Shown: positions 53,457-61,263 of the stretch, in pieces
How positions within the stretch are numbered: the stretch's first letter is position 1
Layout: each line of letters begins with the position of its first letter
NCBI GenBank assembly: GCA_934201705.1
Contig: CAKPXF010000003.1
Span: 69,689-133,688 of the forward strand
Source: an uncultured Bacilli bacterium
GTDB taxonomy: Bacteria > Bacillota_I > Bacilli_A > RFN20 > CAG-631
Length of the DNA stretch: 64,000 bases
Direction: 5' to 3'
The notes under the pieces: generated by a model
What the model was told of the DNA's origin: nothing
The model's input: only the letters and a program-made list of their open reading frames with translations
Database searches by the model: none
Program-made: the position numbers and the translations under genes

Positions 53457-54143
53457 TTAGAAATTAGAAAAATCAACTTTTACTCCAGGACCCATTGTTG
53501 ATGAAACAACAACTGTCTTAATGTAAGCACCCTTAACTGTTGCAGGTTTTGCTTTCATAATTGCATCTTTTAATGCTTTGAAGTTTTCTTCTAATTTTTC
53601 AGTTGTAAATGAAACTCTACCAATTGAAGCATTGATATTGCCTTGCTTATCAGCACGGTATTCAACCTTACCAGCTTTTATTTCTTTTACAGCCTTTGCG
53701 ATATCTGGGTTAACTGTACCTGTTTTAGGGTTTGGCATTAATCCTTTAGGACCAAGCAAACGTCCAAGTTTACCAAGTTCTCCCATCATGTTTGGTGTTG
53801 CAACAATTGCATCAAAACCAAACCAGTTTTCTTTTTGAATTTTTTCTAGCATTTCTTTTCCACCAACGAAATCAGCACCAGCTTCTGTAGCTTCCTTAAT
53901 TTTATCAGTGATTGCTAATACTACTTTTGATTTACCAGTTCCATTTGGTAAAACAATTGCACCACGGATTTGTTGATCAGCGTAACGAGTATCAATATTT
54001 AAGCAATAAGATACGTCAATTGATGCGTCAAACTTTGTAGTGCTTGTTTTTTGAGCTAAGTCTAAAGCGTCCTTAACTGAATAAGACTTTGTAGAATCGA
54101 TTAACTTAGCAGCTTCTTGATATTTTTTTCCAAATTTTGCCAT
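53457..54143 (-). CDS. rplA: 50S ribosomal protein L1
   Basis: L1-stalk protein that guides E-site tRNA release. It starts MAKFGKKYQEAAKLIDSTK, contains IRGAIVLPNGTGKSKVVLAI, and the signature MGELGKLGRLLGPKGLMPNP with PKTGTVNPD, ending with the usual TMGPGVKVD. 228 residues, normal. TGGAGG precedes the ATG. It follows rplK by 16 bases in the same transcript. Confidence 0.98.
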   Translation of the reverse strand: MAKFGKKYQEAAKLIDSTKSYSVKDALDLAQKTSTTKFDASIDVSYCLNIDTRYADQQIRGAIVLPNGTGKSKVVLAITDKIKEATEAGADFVGGKEMLEKIQKENWFGFDAIVATPNMMGELGKLGRLLGPKGLMPNPKTGTVNPDIAKAVKEIKAGKVEYRADKQGNINASIGRVSFTTEKLEENFKALKDAIMKAKPATVKGAYIKTVVVSSTMGPGVKVDFSNF

Positions 54144-54159
54144 AAATTAATTTCCTCCA

Positions 54160-54573
54160 TTAGTCAACGATTTCAAGGCCCATTGATTTTGCTGAGCCTT
54201 CGATAATCTTCATTGCGCCTTCAATATCGTTAGCGTTTAAATCAGGCATTTTATATTCAGCAATTGCCTTGATTTGTTCTTTTGTAACTTTTCCAACCTT
54301 TACAGAATTAGGTGTAGCAGAACCTTTATTGATTTTTGCTGCTTCCTTTAATTTGAAAGTTGCTGGAGTTGTCTTTAATACGAAGTCAAAACTCTTATCT
54401 TCATATGCAGTAATAATTACTGGTACAACTTCTCCTGCTCTGTCTGCAGTTTTTGCATTAAAATCAGAGCAAAACTTTGGCATCATAATACCAGCTGATG
54501 CAAGTGCTGGTCCTGGTTTGGCTTGGCCTGCAGGAATTTGTAGTTTAACTACCTTTGCGACTCTTTTACTCAC
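54160..54573 (-). CDS. rplK: 50S ribosomal protein L11
   Basis: GTPase-centre protein. It contains KLQIPAGQAKPGPALASAG at the N-terminus (the proline-rich hinge bound by thiopeptides), MPKFCSDFNAKTAD, and the C-terminal domain IKAIAEYKMPDLNAND-IEGAMKIIEGSA. GTG at 54573 is chosen: GGAGG lies 8 bases upstream, whereas the ATG at 54579 is only two or three bases from it. About 137 residues. First gene of the rplK-rplA unit, with a structured leader; the TnpB element sits directly upstream. Confidence 0.97.
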   Translation of the reverse strand: MSKRVAKVVKLQIPAGQAKPGPALASAGIMMPKFCSDFNAKTADRAGEVVPVIITAYEDKSFDFVLKTTPATFKLKEAAKINKGSATPNSVKVGKVTKEQIKAIAEYKMPDLNANDIEGAMKIIEGSAKSMGLEIVD

Positions 54574-54600
54574 GAGCATTTCCTCCTTAAATTTTGTTCG

Positions 54601-54684
54601 TGTCGTGGTGATAATGAATTATTTTAATTCTTCCACTACGACGCAAAGAATTATACATATGTGCACACTTGCGCATACGCGTAT
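54601..54684 (-). promoter_or_regulatory. Structured leader of rplK-rplA
   Basis: Two stems in the mRNA. A promoter-proximal TATGCGCA-AGTG-TGCACATA hairpin (one mismatch, about 54655-54680) is followed by GTCG-TAG-TGG pairing with CCACGAC around a GAATT/AATTC hairpin (54602-54642). The bulged second stem resembles an L1/L11-type autoregulatory site, but I cannot assign a known class. Confidence 0.5.
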
Positions 54685-54687
54685 ATT

Positions 54688-54716
54688 ATTTTACGATATT
54701 TTACAACTATTTGCAA
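54688..54716 (-). promoter_or_regulatory. rplK promoter
   Basis: TTGCAA (54711-54716) and TAAAAT (54688-54693) on the minus strand, 17-bp spacer. Confidence 0.8.
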
Positions 54717-54798
54717 TAGAAAAATGATTTTTCTTGCAAGATAGATTTAAATTTTGATTAAAAAGCGTACAAATAAGTTTTTACTATTGTAAAAAGGA

Positions 54799-54900
54799 AC
54801 AAAAGTGATTAGAAATCACTCAATAGTAAAAATACTATTTTTTTATGATATACAGTTATAATTATTATTTTTTTAAGGTAAATAATTATAATACTACCTG
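54799..54900 (-). ncRNA. Right end / omega-RNA-like region of TnpB copy 2
   Basis: Same architecture as at 42495-42600: TTATAATTATT/AATAATTATAA (54858-54868 with 54883-54893), AATAGTA/TACTATT (54824-54830 with 54835-54841) and GTGATT/AATCAC (54807-54812 with 54816-54821), ending TTTTGTTC on the minus strand. Stem bases differ from copy 1 in a compensatory way. It partly overlaps the tnpB 3' end. Confidence 0.65.
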
Positions 54901-56186
54901 TACTCGATATGGTATTGTTAGACCGCTATCCCTCAAATGAGTTATTATCTCACCATTAGGTTTACTTTTTCTTAAGATATTGCATTCTGCATTTAAATCA
55001 GCATTAATTACTTTATTATTACTTGCTTTAAATAAGCCTCTATATATTCTCTTTTCTAAATATTTTTCTTTTTTAATTATTTCTTCATTGTCAATAAATG
55101 AAGTTAATGATGTATATGATTCATTTATTATTTTTACATCAATATTATACATGTTCAATTTGAACTTTAATTTATTTACAAATCTTGCTAAAGGAATAGA
55201 TACAAATGATTGGTTTACCTTACTTTTGTTTTTTCCTTTTAGCTTTTTGTACCATTTTGTTTAAAGCCTTTATTATATCCAATCACGACATGGCTAACTT
55301 TAGCATCTATTATTTTATTAACAGTTTGTTTAACAGCTTTACTTATATAATCATTAATTAAATTTTTATGATGAATATCCATTCTTATTAATCTTTTTGA
55401 ATAGACTTTATTACCTTTTAATTTACTTTGTAATTTTGCTTTGTTTTTATTATATAATTGATTTATTGATTTTAGTTTTTTTCCATCAATTATAAATGAA
55501 GAAGAATTACTTACACAAACAGTTGCTAAGTTATTTATTCCTATATCTATGCCTGCATAAATATTATTATCAACAACTCCTTCTTTTTTATCATTTATAG
55601 TATAAGAAAATTCGATATTAAAGTAATTATTATATGATGGTACTATTCTTACTTGATGTATTTTATTGTCTTTTATTATTTTAGGTATTTTAAAATAAAT
55701 TGCTTTAATTTTAATATTATCTAATTAATTAATAAATTTATTAATTAATGCATCTTCATATTTAATTTTATAAAATTTATTTGTTCTTAATAAATTAGAT
55801 AAAGGTAGTTTAATACATTTCTTATTTTTATGTAAAACTATTCTTATTTGATCGCTGTATAGTGGATAATAACCATATTTATTTAAATACCTAGGAATCT
55901 TAACATTTTCATTTTTTGAAAATTTAATAAAATTATTCATCATATTATAAGCCGATTTAATTGTACATATAGATTGATAAGTATTTAGTAAATGAAAATT
56001 TTCATTATTATTTAATACTTTATTATTGTTAAAATATGTACCAATTTTATTAAAAGTAAAATAATCTTGTCTTAGTTGATAAAGTGTAGCATTATAAAGA
56101 TTCTTTGAAATATGACATAAAAAATTTAATATTTTTTGTTCTTTAATAGTAGCTTTATAATGATACTTAATTGTTAAAAATCTCAT
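54886..56186 (-). pseudogene. TnpB (IS200/IS605 family), copy 2, two lesions
   Basis: ATG at 56186 with AAAGGAGGTGA starts MRFLTIKYHYKATIKEQK. The N-terminal part (about 153 residues) ends at TAA (55725-55727), but the same frame continues with IKIKAIYFKIPK, RuvC-I AGIDIGINNLATVCVSN and VVIGYNKGFKQ. Near 55258 the frame shifts by one missing base in an A-run. It then continues with KWYKKLKGKNKSKVNQSF, INESYTSLTSFIDNEEI and RuvC-III INADLNAECNIL to the stop at 54886. No CxxC zinc finger and no TnpA gene nearby. The element sits between nusG and rplK. One nonsense and one frameshift change probably inactivate it. Confidence 0.88.
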
Positions 56187-56454
56187 CTACAATTCACCTC
56201 CTTTATTTTTATAAGCATAAACTTTACCTTTAGAAAATTATATCATAAAAAGGCACATTATTCAGCATATTTTTTTAATTTTTACTATTTGCACAAAAGT
56301 ATCAAAATAGTTTTATAATTGTCCTATAAAAGTGTCAAAAATATTAAATTATTGAGCAAATAAAACATTTATTAAAATATTAAATATAGCAATACGATAC
56401 TAATGATATAAGAAAATAATTTTATATTTTACACTTTAAAATACAATTTCCTAA
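56187..56454. other. Probable left part of the TnpB element and spacer to nusG
   Basis: No gene. It contains an inverted repeat TTTTATA/TATAAAA (56311-56317 and 56325-56331) that could be a left-end hairpin, and a TATAAT on the minus strand near 56240 upstream of tnpB. The exact left boundary cannot be set because copy 1 lacks a comparable flank. Confidence 0.4.
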
Positions 56455-56480
56455 TTAACAAAAAAACCCAAATGGGTTTT
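56455..56480 (-). terminator. Terminator after nusG
   Basis: Stem AAAACCC/GGGTTTT with a 4-base loop and T7 on the minus strand; the stem overlaps the nusG stop codon. Confidence 0.85.
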
Positions 56481-57027
56481 AATATTTCTCAATATCGTTT
56501 ACTGACACTTGTAATTCTTGCTCTCTACCAAAAATAACTGTTTTAATTGTAACAAGTTTCTTTTCAGCATCAACAGCTTCAACAACACTAATTTGTTCAG
56601 CAAAAGGTCCATTTAAAATTCTAATTGTATCGCCAACTTTATAGTCGATAGAAGAACTATTTTCGCCAAGGCCAACACGTTTTAACACAGTATCAATTTC
56701 ACTTTCAGACACAGGAAATGGCTTAGTGCCTTTTCCAGATGATCCAATAAATCCAGTTACACCAGGAGTATTACGTACTACATACCATGCTTCATCTGTC
56801 ATAATCATTTCAATAAATATATATCCAGGATACATATTTTTTACTTTAAACTTTCCAGTTAAAACACCATCTTTTTTTACTGGTTCTTCATATTCTGCAA
56901 CGATTACTCTAAAAATATAATCTTGCATATTCATAGATTCAATACGTCTCAAAATATTATCTTTTACTTTATTTTCGTGACTAGCATATGTGTTTACAAC
57001 ATACCAGTTTTTTTCTAAAATTTCCAT
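56479..57027 (-). CDS. nusG: Transcription termination/antitermination protein NusG
   Basis: Binds RNA polymerase to affect pausing and processivity. The NGN domain reads WYVVNTYASHENKVKDNILRR and MYPGYIFIEM, with VVRNTPGVTGFIG, and the C-terminal KOW domain reads GDTIRILNGPFAEQISVVEAVD. 182 residues, normal. A short AGGTAT precedes the ATG and it lies 13 bases after secE. Third gene of rpmG-secE-nusG. Its terminator separates it from rplK, and the TnpB copy fills the gap. Confidence 0.97.
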   Translation of the reverse strand: MEILEKNWYVVNTYASHENKVKDNILRRIESMNMQDYIFRVIVAEYEEPVKKDGVLTGKFKVKNMYPGYIFIEMIMTDEAWYVVRNTPGVTGFIGSSGKGTKPFPVSESEIDTVLKRVGLGENSSSIDYKVGDTIRILNGPFAEQISVVEAVDAEKKLVTIKTVIFGREQELQVSVNDIEKY

Positions 57028-57040
57028 ATTTATACCTCAA

Positions 57041-57271
57041 CTAATCAAAGTAACCTAAAGCAGTCAATACAGCTTGTCCGATTGTATAGCAAGCGCTAAA
57101 GAATAACGCAAAAAAAGCAGAAAACACGACTACTGTAACAGTGTTTTCAGCCATATCCTTTCTATTAGGCCAACGAACTCTTTTTATTTCTCTTACTACG
57201 CCTTTAAAGAAATTAGCAATGCCAATTCCACATGTCTTAAGGCCTTTCCACATCCATTTAAAAAAACTCAT
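57041..57271 (-). CDS. secE: Protein translocase subunit SecE
   Basis: Essential SecYEG clamp subunit. 76 residues: amphipathic helix with FFKGVVREIKRVRWPNRKDM (conserved VxWP motif) and a single C-terminal membrane helix (TVVVFSAFFALFFSACYTIG). AGGAGGTAAGC precedes the ATG. It lies between rpmG and nusG, the standard order. Confidence 0.96.
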   Translation of the reverse strand: MSFFKWMWKGLKTCGIGIANFFKGVVREIKRVRWPNRKDMAENTVTVVVFSAFFALFFSACYTIGQAVLTALGYFD

Positions 57272-57285
57272 AATAAGCTTACCTC

Positions 57286-57435
57286 CTATTTACTTTCTTT
57301 ATGCAAAGTATGCTTACCACATTTAGGGCAAAACTTATTTACTTGCATTCTTTGGGTAGATACTGCTTTTTTCTTTGAAGTAGTATAATTACGTGATAAG
57401 CATTCACTACAAACCAAAATAATCTTTTCTCGCAT
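57286..57435 (-). CDS. rpmG: 50S ribosomal protein L33
   Basis: A 49-residue protein from ATG at 57435 to TAG at 57286. It reads MREKIILVCSECLSRNYTTS and continues to the second knuckle KFCPKCGKHTLHKE, so both CxxC pairs of the zinc-binding form are present. GGAG lies 9 bases upstream. It stands directly before secE, as rpmGB does in Bacillus. Confidence 0.95.
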   Translation of the reverse strand: MREKIILVCSECLSRNYTTSKKKAVSTQRMQVNKFCPKCGKHTLHKESK

Positions 57436-57457
57436 AATTTCACACTCCATCTAAGTT

Positions 57458-57486
57458 ATTTTACTATGTAAAGTTGAAATAGTCAA
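57458..57486 (-). promoter_or_regulatory. Promoter of rpmG-secE-nusG
   Basis: Minus-strand TTGACT (57481-57486) and TAAAAT (57458-57463), 17-bp spacer. Confidence 0.82.
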
Positions 57487-57530
57487 TGAATTTTCTATCT
57501 TTTTCTAACAAAAAGTCTTACATATGTAAA

Positions 57531-57552
57531 ATTAAAAGGCACTTTCGTGCCT
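57531..57552 (-). terminator. Terminator after sigH
   Basis: Stem AGGCAC/GTGCCT with loop GAAA and TTTTAATTTT on the minus strand. Confidence 0.8.
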
Positions 57553-57556
57553 CACA

Positions 57557-58147
57557 CTAAAGATAGCTTTTAACTAAATCTTTAATGTTCGCTATTGAAT
57601 TATAAACAGATTTCTTACTTCTTTTGACAATTTCAGCAATTTTACTTATGTTATATCCATTCATGTATAGCTTAAAAATTTTTTTCTCAATTGGTGATAG
57701 CTTTTTATAAACCTTTTTTAAAATATCTAACAATTCCTTATGAGAATAATAATTATCCGGGTAAAGTGAATCATTACAACTATCAGAAACTATTCCAATT
57801 AGTTGTCCATCATCAATTCTTTCCTTTAAACTCCCATCTAATGATAAACACTCAACATTTGCCTTGTTTTTTAACTGCCAATATCTTTTGACTATATTAT
57901 TTGCAGAATTTATTATTATTTGTGAAAAATATGTTGAGCTTGTTTCAACTTGAGATATATCAAATGTATCAAGATGAGTTAATAAAGACAAAATTAACTG
58001 TTGCTTTATATCTTCAAATTCAAGCCTTGGGCATTTATATTTTACACTGCCTGCAATTTTAATAATAAATCTATCATAATCAATAAGATATTGATTAACG
58101 TAATCTTTCACTTCTTCAATAACTAAGTCGCAAATTTTCTTTTCCAC
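57557..58147 (-). CDS. sigH: Sigma-70 family factor, SigH-like
   Basis: 196 residues with region 2 (about 20-90: CPRLEFEDIKQQLILSLLTH, then TYFSQIIINSANNIVKRYW) and region 4 (LSPIEKKIFKLYMNGYNISK and an HTH with KRSKKSVYNSIANIKD). It lies between rlmB and rpmG, exactly where Bacillota keep sigH, which supports the assignment more than the sequence alone. In Bacillus SigH drives early-sporulation and competence genes; no sporulation gene is seen here. No evident ribosome site at good spacing. Could also be another alternative sigma factor. Confidence 0.78.
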   Translation of the reverse strand: MEKKICDLVIEEVKDYVNQYLIDYDRFIIKIAGSVKYKCPRLEFEDIKQQLILSLLTHLDTFDISQVETSSTYFSQIIINSANNIVKRYWQLKNKANVECLSLDGSLKERIDDGQLIGIVSDSCNDSLYPDNYYSHKELLDILKKVYKKLSPIEKKIFKLYMNGYNISKIAEIVKRSKKSVYNSIANIKDLVKSYL

Positions 58148-58170
58148 ATTATCTCCTAATTAATATAATT

Positions 58171-58887
58171 TTAATTGTTTCTATCGCTCTTTATACGTGA
58201 AACCAAAATAGCAGTTGCAACTGAAACATTCAAAGAATTTACTTTGCCAGTCATAGGAATTTTAATATTAAAATCCGCTTGTTCTTTAACTAAACGAGAT
58301 ATCCCAAATCCCTCTGAGCCCACAACCAATGCTACTTTAGAAGAATATGAAATAGCATCATAACTTTGTGAATTATAAGCTTCTGCTGCATAAATCCAAT
58401 ACCCATTCTTTTTTAACTCATTAATACATTGAGTAAGATTAGGCACTTGAGCAATTTTTACATTTGCAATTGCGCCAGTTGAAACTTTAGCAACCGTTGC
58501 ATTCAATGGACATGAATTATGCTTTCCAACAATTATTCCATCAACAGAAAATGCTTCACATGTACGAATTATTGCTCCAAAATTATGTGGATCTTCTATT
58601 CCATCTAAAATAACAATTAACGAGGATGCTTTATTGCTTGCATCAAGGAGCACTTCTTGTAATTGAAAATACTTTAATTCCTTTATAAGTGCTATTATGC
58701 CTTGATGATTTCCATTATTAGTAACCTTATCAAAAAACACTTTTTCCTTTACTGAAACCTTTATATTCGCCTGCTTAATCTTTTTAAGAATTTTTTCGTC
58801 GGAGAAATTTTTTAAAATAAAAATTTCTAAAACGCTTTTGCTTTCAATATAAGAATCCACAGTGTTTTTTCCAAAAACATACTCCAT
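58171..58887 (-). CDS. rlmB: 23S rRNA (guanosine-2'-O)-methyltransferase RlmB-type (TrmH family)
   Basis: SpoU/TrmH-fold RNA 2'-O-methyltransferase. The N-terminal substrate-binding domain starts MEYVFGKNTV. The catalytic domain has motif 1 DGIEDPHNFGAIIRTCEAF, motif 2 VALVVGSEGFGISRLV and motif 3 IPMTGKVNSLNVSVATAI. 238 residues, normal. It begins one base after cysS ends, as in the Bacillus cysS-mrnC-rlmB cluster, but mrnC is missing. Confidence 0.92.
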   Translation of the reverse strand: MEYVFGKNTVDSYIESKSVLEIFILKNFSDEKILKKIKQANIKVSVKEKVFFDKVTNNGNHQGIIALIKELKYFQLQEVLLDASNKASSLIVILDGIEDPHNFGAIIRTCEAFSVDGIIVGKHNSCPLNATVAKVSTGAIANVKIAQVPNLTQCINELKKNGYWIYAAEAYNSQSYDAISYSSKVALVVGSEGFGISRLVKEQADFNIKIPMTGKVNSLNVSVATAILVSRIKSDRNN

Positions 58888-58888
58888 A

Positions 58889-60229
58889 TTATAAAATTCC
58901 TTTATTAATTAATTCTTGACGTAATAAATCAGCCGTTTCAAAATCTTTGTTAGCTTTAGCTTCATTCCATTTATGATACAAATCCTTTTCATCATTGCTT
59001 AAACGCTTTGTGTATTTGTTTATTCCTATTAAATCTAGCATATAATTTGCACTATTAAATAAACATGATACTCTATTTTGATTTATTTCACGAACACGAA
59101 TAGAAGAATTTAATTCTTTTATTACATCATATAAAACAGTCATAGCATCAGAAATATTTAAATCATTAGCTAAACAAGATAAATATTTTTCAACATATGA
59201 ACTATCCATTTCATCATTAAAGCCATTAATTAAATCAAGCTTTAATGAGGCTTGCTTTAATGAAGTATAAATTTTATTTAATTCACTAATAGCAGAAGTA
59301 AACACTTCGTCTGTAAAGTTAATTGGTGAACGATAATGAGTTGAATTCATAACCCATCTAACAACCTGCCCACCATACTTTTCAACAAGATCTTTGCCTA
59401 AAATAAAGTTGTTTAATGATTTAGACATTTTCTCATTGTTTATATTTAACATACCATTATGCATCCAAATTGAAGCAAGTGAGTGTGAACAGTACGCATA
59501 AGCTTGAGCCTCTTCATTTTCGTGATGAGGAAATTTTAAATCCATTCCGCCGCCATGAATATCTACATGCGTATTTGCAAAAATATCATTTATCATTGCA
59601 ACACATTCTGTATGCCATCCTGGTCTACCCTTTGACCATGGAGAATCCCAATTAATTCCAACTTTTGTTTCCTTCCATAAACAAAAGTCTAATGGATTTT
59701 CCTTTTTGACATTTTCTTCAATTCGAGCCCCAACTAATAGATCTTGAATATTTCTATTAGATATGCAACCGTATGTTGGAACTCTTGACACCCTAAAATA
59801 TACATCTCCATCAATAACATAGGCAAAATCTTTTTTTACAAGGCTATCTATAAAATCGATAATTTTACCCATATATTGAGTAACACGTGGTGTAATATCA
59901 GGAAGAGGAGCATTCATATCAAGTCTTAACTTTTCATATGCTTTGATGTACTTTGTAGTTATTTCAGTTTCACTACATGATTCTTTAATTGCTTCATTAA
60001 TAATTTTATCATCAACATCAGTATAATTTGAAACAAACAAAACATCATAGCCAACTGCTTTTAATAATCTTCTTAAATTGTCAAAGACTACCATTGGACG
60101 AACATTGCCAATATGGGCATGATTATAAACTGTAGGACCACAGCAATAAATTGAAACCTTACCATCTTGAGAAGGCATTAATACTTCAATTTTTTTACTT
60201 TTGCTGTCATATAACTTAATTTCCATCAT
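58889..60229 (-). CDS. cysS: Cysteinyl-tRNA synthetase
   Basis: Class I synthetase charging tRNA-Cys. HIGH-type motif is YNHAHIGNVRP; zinc ligands begin with CCGPTVYNH and include WHTECVAM and HHENEEAQA; KMSKS appears as NEKMSKSLNNF. About 447 residues. The ATG at 60229 (MMEIKLYD) follows GGAG by 8 bases; a start 30 bases upstream would include the ribosome site. The C-terminal end (DFETADLLRQELINKGI) is typical. First gene of cysS-rlmB. No T-box is seen upstream; instead there is a 15-bp inverted repeat. Confidence 0.97.
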   Translation of the reverse strand: MMEIKLYDSKSKKIEVLMPSQDGKVSIYCCGPTVYNHAHIGNVRPMVVFDNLRRLLKAVGYDVLFVSNYTDVDDKIINEAIKESCSETEITTKYIKAYEKLRLDMNAPLPDITPRVTQYMGKIIDFIDSLVKKDFAYVIDGDVYFRVSRVPTYGCISNRNIQDLLVGARIEENVKKENPLDFCLWKETKVGINWDSPWSKGRPGWHTECVAMINDIFANTHVDIHGGGMDLKFPHHENEEAQAYAYCSHSLASIWMHNGMLNINNEKMSKSLNNFILGKDLVEKYGGQVVRWVMNSTHYRSPINFTDEVFTSAISELNKIYTSLKQASLKLDLINGFNDEMDSSYVEKYLSCLANDLNISDAMTVLYDVIKELNSSIRVREINQNRVSCLFNSANYMLDLIGINKYTKRLSNDEKDLYHKWNEAKANKDFETADLLRQELINKGIL

Positions 60230-60250
60230 TTTAATTTCTCCTCTAACTAT

Positions 60251-60327
60251 ATTATACAATTTTCATTTTTATTTTCCCCTATATTTACAAAAAAACATTA
60301 ACTTAGTAAAGCAAAATGAAAATTGTA
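60251..60327 (-). promoter_or_regulatory. cysS -10 box and 15-bp inverted repeat
   Basis: Minus-strand TATAAT at 60251-60256. TACAATTTTCATTTT (60255-60269) recurs inverted at 60313-60327, with 43 bases between. One arm overlaps the -10 box and the other lies upstream of the -35 region. Either two operator half-sites or a hairpin in a longer transcript. Confidence 0.5.
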
Positions 60328-60433
60328 ATAAAAATTAAAACTAAATAGATTTTTTTTCTAAAAAACTTCAACTTTTATTTGCGTTATTATTATATATCAT
60401 TTACAAAATGTTGTAAAGAAATCAAAATTTAGT

Positions 60434-60468
60434 GTTAAAAAAAAGGAAAATTTTTTAAATTTTCCTTT
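60434..60468 (-). terminator. Terminator after tpiA
   Basis: 12-bp stem AAAGGAAAATTT/AAATTTTCCTTT (60442-60453 and 60457-60468), then a T-run on the minus strand. Confidence 0.9.
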
Positions 60469-60487
60469 ATAAAATGACTAAATTTTA

Positions 60488-61249
60488 TTAATATAAATTC
60501 GAAACTAATTCGATAAATGATTCAGCTTTTAATGAAGCTCCGCCAACTAAAGCACCATCAATATCAGGTTGAGTTAAATACTCTTTTACATTATTTGGTT
60601 TAACAGAGCCACCATATTGAATAATAACCTTATTTGCAACATCTTTACCATATAAAGATTCAACTTGTTCTCTTATATAATGGCAAACATCTTGGGCAAT
60701 TTCTTTGCTTGCATTTTTACCCGTGCCAATTGACCAAATTGGTTCATAAGCAATAATCATTTTAGAAACAAATTTACTTGATAATCCTCTCAAGCCAACT
60801 CTAATTTGTCTTTTAACAACATTTTTAGTTTGATTCTCTTCAAATTCTTTTAATGATTCTCCAACACAATAAATTGGTGTTAAACCATTATTTTCAAGAG
60901 CATGCATTTTAGCATTACATGTTTTATTTGTTTCAGCATAATATTGTCTTCTTTCAGAATGGCCAATAATAACATGAGTTAAGCCTTTTACTTCTTTTAA
61001 CATATTAATTGCAACTTCACCAGTATAAGCACCTTTTTCGTGTTGGTTAACATTTTGAGCTGCTAAAACCATTCTATTTTTTCTATATTTTGAAACAGTA
61101 TCTAATGACATATATGTTGGAGCAATACCAACAATAATATTATGCTTTCTTGCAACTTTTACTTCATCATTCATACTTTTAGTAAAAGCCTTTGCTTCTT
61201 CTTTTGTATGATTCATTTTCCAGTTGCCGATAATAACTTTTTTTCTCAT
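60488..61249 (-). CDS. tpiA: Triosephosphate isomerase
   Basis: Interconverts dihydroxyacetone phosphate and glyceraldehyde 3-phosphate. Catalytic residues are visible: Lys in GNWKMN (about 11), His in VIIGHSERR (about 96) and Glu in AYEPIWSIGTGKNAS (about 168), with phosphate-loop QYGGSVKPNN near 213. 253 residues, normal. It follows pgk by 14 bases in a glycolytic operon. Confidence 0.98.
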   Translation of the reverse strand: MRKKVIIGNWKMNHTKEEAKAFTKSMNDEVKVARKHNIIVGIAPTYMSLDTVSKYRKNRMVLAAQNVNQHEKGAYTGEVAINMLKEVKGLTHVIIGHSERRQYYAETNKTCNAKMHALENNGLTPIYCVGESLKEFEENQTKNVVKRQIRVGLRGLSSKFVSKMIIAYEPIWSIGTGKNASKEIAQDVCHYIREQVESLYGKDVANKVIIQYGGSVKPNNVKEYLTQPDIDGALVGGASLKAESFIELVSNLY

Positions 61250-61263
61250 AACACTACCTACTT

